Positions 60,317 to 64,000 of a stretch of DNA of 64,000 nt are shown here, piece after piece. How positions within the stretch are numbered: the stretch's first letter is position 1; every line of letters starts with the position of its first letter. Where the stretch lies: assembly GCF_041468085.1 (NCBI RefSeq), contig NZ_CP121017.1:971501-1035500 (forward strand), in the 5' to 3' direction. Below the pieces are notes generated by a model. It searched no databases. It worked only from the letters and a program-made list of their open reading frames with translations, and was not told the origin of the DNA. The position numbers and the translations under genes were made by a program. The stretch comes from Tistrella mobilis. GTDB lineage: Bacteria > Pseudomonadota > Alphaproteobacteria > Tistrellales > Tistrellaceae.

Positions 60317-61492
60317 TCAGCCCAGGGCGGCATCCAGATCGGCGATGATCGCCGCCGGATCCTCGAAGCCGAGGCCCAGGCGGATCAACCCGGCGGGCAG
60401 GCCCGTCAGGGTCAGTTGATCCGGCGTCATCATCGCCGACCACATCGCCGCCGGATGGACCGCGACCGTCATCGGCGTGCCGAAACTGGCCGAGCGGCGG
60501 ATCAGCCGCAGCCGGGACATCATGGCCTCTGCGGCATCCAGCCCGCCGGCCACCTCGAAGGAAAGCAGGCCGCCAGCGCCGTCGGGCATCTGCCGGCGGG
60601 CCAGATCGCGCTGCGGGTGGCCGTCGAGGCCCGGATAATGAACGGCTGCGATCCGCGGATGCGCCGCCAGATGGCGGGCGACGGCAAGTGCCGTGGTGTT
60701 CTGGCGCGCAACCCGCATCGGCAGGGTGCGCAGGCCCCGGAGCACCAGCCAGGCGGCGAAGGGATCGGGCGTCGCCCCCAGCAGATGCGCTTCCTGCCAG
60801 ACCCGTTCGACCAGATCGGCACGGCCGGTGATGATGCCGGCCGAGACGTCGCCATGACCCGACAGATATTTGGTGGCGCTGTGCATCACCAGATCGATCC
60901 CGAAGCCGAGCGGGCGCTGGTTGAGCGGGGTGGCGATGGTGTTGTCGATCATGGTCACGATGCCGCGGTTGCGCGCGAAGGCCGCAACACCGGCCAGATC
61001 GGTCAGCCGGAGCAGGGGGTTGGAGGGGCTTTCCAGCAGGATCAGCGTCGTGTTCGGACGGGCGGCCCGGGCGAAGGCGCCGGTATCCTCCTGATCGACC
61101 AGATCGACGGTGATGCCGAGCCGGGGGGCCAGACGGGTGAGCAGGCCGGTGGTGCCGCCATAGAGCAGGCGCTGCGCCACCACGTGATCGCCCGCGCCTG
61201 CGAAGGCGAGCAGCACGGCGGTGATCGCCCCCATGCCCGAGGCGGTGGCGACCGCGGCCGGGCCGCCTTCGAGCGCCGCCACCGCCTGTTCCAGGGCGCG
61301 GGTGGTGGGGTTGCCATAACGGGTGTAGAAGCCCTCATGCATCGGCGTCGTCGCCATCCGGGCGAAACCTTCGGCGTCCTCGGCAGAGAAGGCGGCGGTC
61401 TGATAGAGTGGCGGGGCGATCGGCACCGAGCCCTCGGGCAGGGTGACGGCAGCCTGCGACAGCAGGGTCCAGGGATCGGAATGCGGAAACAT
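60317..61492 (-). CDS. Trans-sulfuration-family PLP enzyme (cystathionine gamma-synthase/lyase type)
   Basis: The 391-residue enzyme belongs to the Cys/Met-metabolism PLP family. It has YTRYGNPTTRALEQAVAALEGG (phosphate and Tyr contacts), ATASGMGAI, ESPSNPLLRLTDL and PLP Lys208 in MHSATKYLSGHGDVSAG. The family covers cystathionine gamma-synthase, O-acyl-homoserine sulfhydrylase, cystathionine and methionine gamma-lyase; the ASFGTPMTVAVHPAAM region fits a sulfhydrylase or lyase but does not settle it. Divergent from an AraC regulator whose start codon interlocks with its own. Confidence 0.88.
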   Translation of the reverse strand: MFPHSDPWTLLSQAAVTLPEGSVPIAPPLYQTAAFSAEDAEGFARMATTPMHEGFYTRYGNPTTRALEQAVAALEGGPAAVATASGMGAITAVLLAFAGAGDHVVAQRLLYGGTTGLLTRLAPRLGITVDLVDQEDTGAFARAARPNTTLILLESPSNPLLRLTDLAGVAAFARNRGIVTMIDNTIATPLNQRPLGFGIDLVMHSATKYLSGHGDVSAGIITGRADLVERVWQEAHLLGATPDPFAAWLVLRGLRTLPMRVARQNTTALAVARHLAAHPRIAAVHYPGLDGHPQRDLARRQMPDGAGGLLSFEVAGGLDAAEAMMSRLRLIRRSASFGTPMTVAVHPAAMWSAMMTPDQLTLTGLPAGLIRLGLGFEDPAAIIADLDAALG

Positions 61493-62441
61493 GGGCCAGA
61501 ACCTCGATCGACAGCGGAAGACCTCTGCCGAGCCTAGCGATCCGGCGGGCCGGGTCTTGTCCGATCCTGCGCAGGGTTATGCCGGGCTGACCGACGGCGT
61601 GCGGCTGGTCGCCGCCGGGACGACCGGGGTGGAGGCCACCTTCGCCCGCCTGCGCCGGCACCGCTTCCGCCCCCATACCCACGACACGCTGATGCTGGGG
61701 CTGATCGAGGCCGGGGTGAAGGAATTCCGTCGGGAACGGGCCACCCATGCCGCCGCCCCCGGGCGGATCTCGGTGGTCGATCCGGGGGATCTGCACACCG
61801 GCAGCCGGGTGGTGGGCGACGAGCTGCGCTATCGCGCGCTCTATCTGCCCATGGCGCTGCTGACCGAGGCGGCGGCAGCGGCCGGATTCGGCCCCGGCGG
61901 CGGCGTTGCCGGCGGCGATGCGCCCGAGGTGGGGTTCCGATGTGCGGTGATCGAGGATGCCGGGCTTCACGCCCGGCTGATCGCCACCCATCAGGCGCTG
62001 TGCCGGCCCGAAACCCGGCTTGCCCGCGACGTGCTGCTGCGCGAGGCGGCGGTGATGCTGGTCGCCCGCCATGGCAGCGGCCGCACGGCGCGGGTTGAGG
62101 CCGCCGCCGCTTCACCCGAAATCGCCCGCGCACGGGCGCTGATCGATGCCCGCTTCGCCGAAGACCTGCCGGTGACCGAGATCGCCGCCGCGGCCGGCCT
62201 CAGCCCCTGGCATCTGATGCGCCAGTTCCGCCGGCTGGTGGGCCTGCCGATCCATGCCTATCAGATCCAGCTCAGGGTCGAGGCGGCGAAGCGGCTGCTG
62301 GCGGCGGGCTGCCCCACGGTTCAGGCGGCGCTGGAGACCGGCTTTGCCGACCAGGCCCATTTCAGCCGCCGTTTCAAGGATCTGGTCGGCGTGTCGCCGG
62401 CCGCCTGGGCGCGCGACCGGCGGGGGGCCGCCGGTGCCTGA
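61491..62441 (+). CDS. AraC-family regulator (cupin sensor)
   Basis: The 316-residue regulator has an AraC-ligand cupin (RHRFRPHTHDTLMLGLIEAGVKEFRRERATHAAAPGRISVVDPGDLHTG, about residues 55-105) and a C-terminal double helix-turn-helix (about 210-310). Many relatives control amino acid exporters or lyases. The start at ATG 61491 interlocks with the start of the divergent PLP enzyme gene; GTG/TTG codons a little downstream or ATG 61443 are alternatives. It probably regulates the PLP enzyme gene. Confidence 0.82.
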   Translation: MGQNLDRQRKTSAEPSDPAGRVLSDPAQGYAGLTDGVRLVAAGTTGVEATFARLRRHRFRPHTHDTLMLGLIEAGVKEFRRERATHAAAPGRISVVDPGDLHTGSRVVGDELRYRALYLPMALLTEAAAAAGFGPGGGVAGGDAPEVGFRCAVIEDAGLHARLIATHQALCRPETRLARDVLLREAAVMLVARHGSGRTARVEAAAASPEIARARALIDARFAEDLPVTEIAAAAGLSPWHLMRQFRRLVGLPIHAYQIQLRVEAAKRLLAAGCPTVQAALETGFADQAHFSRRFKDLVGVSPAAWARDRRGAAGA

Positions 62442-62536
62442 GCGTTGACACTGCGTCACCGCCGCCGGGACTATCCTGGCGGGGAGCTGCGGGCTAGCCT
62501 CAAGGCAATAACGGGCTTTGAGCGAGGACGGATCCT

Positions 62537-63466
62537 ATGAGCAGGTTCGAGGACGGGATGGCCGGCGAGGCCGCCCCCGGCGGGTGCCCGGCGGTGGAGA
62601 TGGTGATCCGCGGGCGGGTGCGCGATATCGGCGGGCTGAACGTCGCCCGGCTGCTGCCCTATGCGAAGCGGCGCGCGATCGGGCCCTTCGTGTTCTTCGA
62701 CCGGATGGGACCGGTCGGCTTTGCACCCGGCACCGGGCTCGACGTGCCGCCGCATCCCCATATCGGCCTCGCGACGCTCACCTATCTGTTTCAGGGGGCC
62801 ATCGTTCATCGCGACAGCCTGGGCACGGTTGCGACCATCCGCCCCGGGGCGGTGAACCTGATGACCGCCGGCCATGGCGTCGCCCATTCGGAACGCACCG
62901 CGCCCGAAGACCGGCCGGGAGGATCGGTGCTCGACGGGGTGCAGATCTGGCTGGCGCAGCCGAAGCCCGAAGAGCAGGGGGCGCCCGGCTTCGCCCATCA
63001 TGCCGCGGAAGACCTGCCCGAACTGCGCATCGGCACTGGCATCATCCTGCGTGTGGTGGCGGGGGAGGCCTATGGCGCGCGCTCGCCGGTCGAGGCGCCG
63101 GGCGGCGCGCTCTGCCTGGATCTGGCGCTGGAAGACGGCACGGCATTTGAGGTACCGGATGCCGCACCGGAACGCGGGCTGGTGGTGATCGACGGCGCGG
63201 TTCTGATCGACGGCGAACCCCACGAGGCCGGCATGCTGGCGGTGCTGCGCGCGGGCAGCCGGCCGCGGCTTCAGGCCGCAGGCGGCGCGGCGCGGGTGAT
63301 GCTGATCGGCGGCCCGCCGCTGGATGGGCCGCGGTCGATGTGGTGGAACTTCGTCGCCAGCGATCCGGCGTTGATCGAAGACGCCAAGCGCGACTGGGCC
63401 TCGGGCGATCCCCGCTTCCCGGCGGTGGCAGAGGAAGACAGCCGCCTGCCCCTGCCGCAGTCCTGA
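62537..63466 (+). CDS. Pirin-family protein
   Basis: The 309-residue bicupin has the pirin metal ligands in PPHPHIGLATLTYLF, IVHRDSLG and a later Glu in GHGVAHSER (about residues 75-120). Pirins are iron proteins; some have quercetinase activity and some act as redox regulators. The function here is unknown. It follows the AraC regulator by 95 bases in the same direction and precedes the DUF4149 gene. Confidence 0.9.
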   Translation: MSRFEDGMAGEAAPGGCPAVEMVIRGRVRDIGGLNVARLLPYAKRRAIGPFVFFDRMGPVGFAPGTGLDVPPHPHIGLATLTYLFQGAIVHRDSLGTVATIRPGAVNLMTAGHGVAHSERTAPEDRPGGSVLDGVQIWLAQPKPEEQGAPGFAHHAAEDLPELRIGTGIILRVVAGEAYGARSPVEAPGGALCLDLALEDGTAFEVPDAAPERGLVVIDGAVLIDGEPHEAGMLAVLRAGSRPRLQAAGGAARVMLIGGPPLDGPRSMWWNFVASDPALIEDAKRDWASGDPRFPAVAEEDSRLPLPQS

Positions 63467-63584
63467 CCCCGCGACCGACCGATGGTGACACCGGCTTGCT
63501 CCCGGATGCTCGCAGAGGATCCGGGCGGCACGAACCATATCTGAACAGGAGACCCCGCCCCGCCAGAACAGATGAGAGGCCGCC

Positions 63585-64000
63585 ATGATCGATGCCGCAG
63601 GACTGATCGATGCCCCCGGAGTTGTGGCGCTCTACCTGTCGGCCGTGATGCTGGGGGCCATGGTGTTCTTCTCAGGGATCGTGGCGCCGACCGTGTTCAC
63701 CACACTGGAGCCGCAGCCGGCGACGCGGCTGATCCGGCGGATGTTTCCGCGCTATTACCTGCTGATCATCCTGACCGGCTTCGTCACGGCACTTGCCGCG
63801 GCCTTTGCCGCGCGCTGGCTGCCGGCGCTGCTGTTCACCCTGGTGGCGGCGCTCGGGTTGATCGCCCGCCACGGCATTCTGCCCGCGGTGAACCGCGCCC
63901 GGGATGCCGAACTTGGCGGCGATCCTGCCGCCGGCCGCCGCTTCGCCCGGCTGCACCGGGCAAGCGTGACACTGAATGTCGTTCAGCTGGTCATTGCGGC
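63585..64000 (+). CDS. DUF4149 (TMEM205-like) membrane protein, cut by right edge
   Basis: The first 138 residues are visible. They include ALYLSAVMLGAMVFFSGIVAPTVFTTLEP (helix 1), FPRYYLLIILTGFVTALAAAFA, LPALLFTLVAALGLIARHGILPAVNRARD and a final helix starting LNVVQLVIA. This is the DUF4149 pattern of four helices found in many proteobacteria; function unknown. No stop codon occurs before the window ends. The ATG at 63585 lies eight bases behind a GAGAGG-like ribosome-binding sequence. Confidence 0.82.
   Translation, partial: MIDAAGLIDAPGVVALYLSAVMLGAMVFFSGIVAPTVFTTLEPQPATRLIRRMFPRYYLLIILTGFVTALAAAFAARWLPALLFTLVAALGLIARHGILPAVNRARDAELGGDPAAGRRFARLHRASVTLNVVQLVIA

Noticed and set aside
1-64000. 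CRISPR arrays, transposases, rRNA genes
   Set aside because: No regularly spaced repeats, transposase-like open frames or rRNA sequence were seen.

Overview
The window is about 70% GC with dense, often overlapping genes on both strands. Gene content (taurine aminotransferase with TauR, branched-chain-type ABC importers, several MocR/AraC regulators, bifunctional hydrolase/OsmC, Tat-exported molybdenum hydroxylase) fits a metabolically versatile alphaproteobacterium of the Rhodospirillales type. A Tistrella-like genome is my best guess, but no rRNA or other marker is present to confirm it. The first 1.5 kb is clearly AT-richer than the rest and looks acquired.

Layout. 1-1500: end of an unknown gene and an unknown membrane protein. 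1600-4740: tauR/tpa. 4759-10503: sbcDC and a DedA protein. 10605-16135: AraC regulator divergent from an isoquinoline-1-oxidoreductase-like IorAB pair, a small methyltransferase and an SDR. 16304-22371: five-gene branched-chain-type ABC import set (permeases fused) plus a thiolase. 22515-28249: Na/Pi-type transporter, msrA, TerB-like protein, LysR divergent from a quinone reductase.

The most interesting stretch is 28278-34151, a RiPP cluster. A 48-55 residue precursor with a W-x-x-P-x-L leader motif, a penultimate Thr and a core GTGTSGIEGPSFLKPGS (Gly1...Glu8, C-terminal Ser) is divergent from an HPr-kinase-like kinase, a sulfotransferase, a PqqD-like leader-recognition protein and an asparagine-synthetase-like cyclase. 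An ATP-grasp gene lies downstream of the precursor behind a hairpin. This is a lasso-peptide locus with kinase and sulfotransferase tailoring, but no B2 leader protease, ABC exporter or isopeptidase is visible. Its left edge abuts an MFS transporter remnant. To its right lies a TonB receptor-methyltransferase-MFS-AraC module with a possible Fur box, resembling a siderophore uptake set.

39709-44503: TetR/aldo-keto reductase operon with a perfect candidate operator, two coupled hydrolases (one fused to OsmC), a HicB-like orphan and a repeat protein. 44586-52444: a seven-gene minus-strand unit (2OG-Fe oxygenase, VOC protein, BMP-family ABC importer, AMP nucleosidase) that suggests uptake and oxidation of a purine-like compound, preceded by a 190-bp palindrome-rich control region. 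52952-54484: an isolated phage-tailspike-like protein. 54504-64000: D-2-hydroxyacid dehydrogenase, Mpo1-like protein, HxlR divergent from nitronate monooxygenase with twin operators, PaiB divergent from a MocR regulator, a Cys/Met-type PLP lyase divergent from an AraC regulator, pirin, and a DUF4149 membrane protein cut by the right edge. No tRNA, rRNA, CRISPR array or intact insertion sequence was found.
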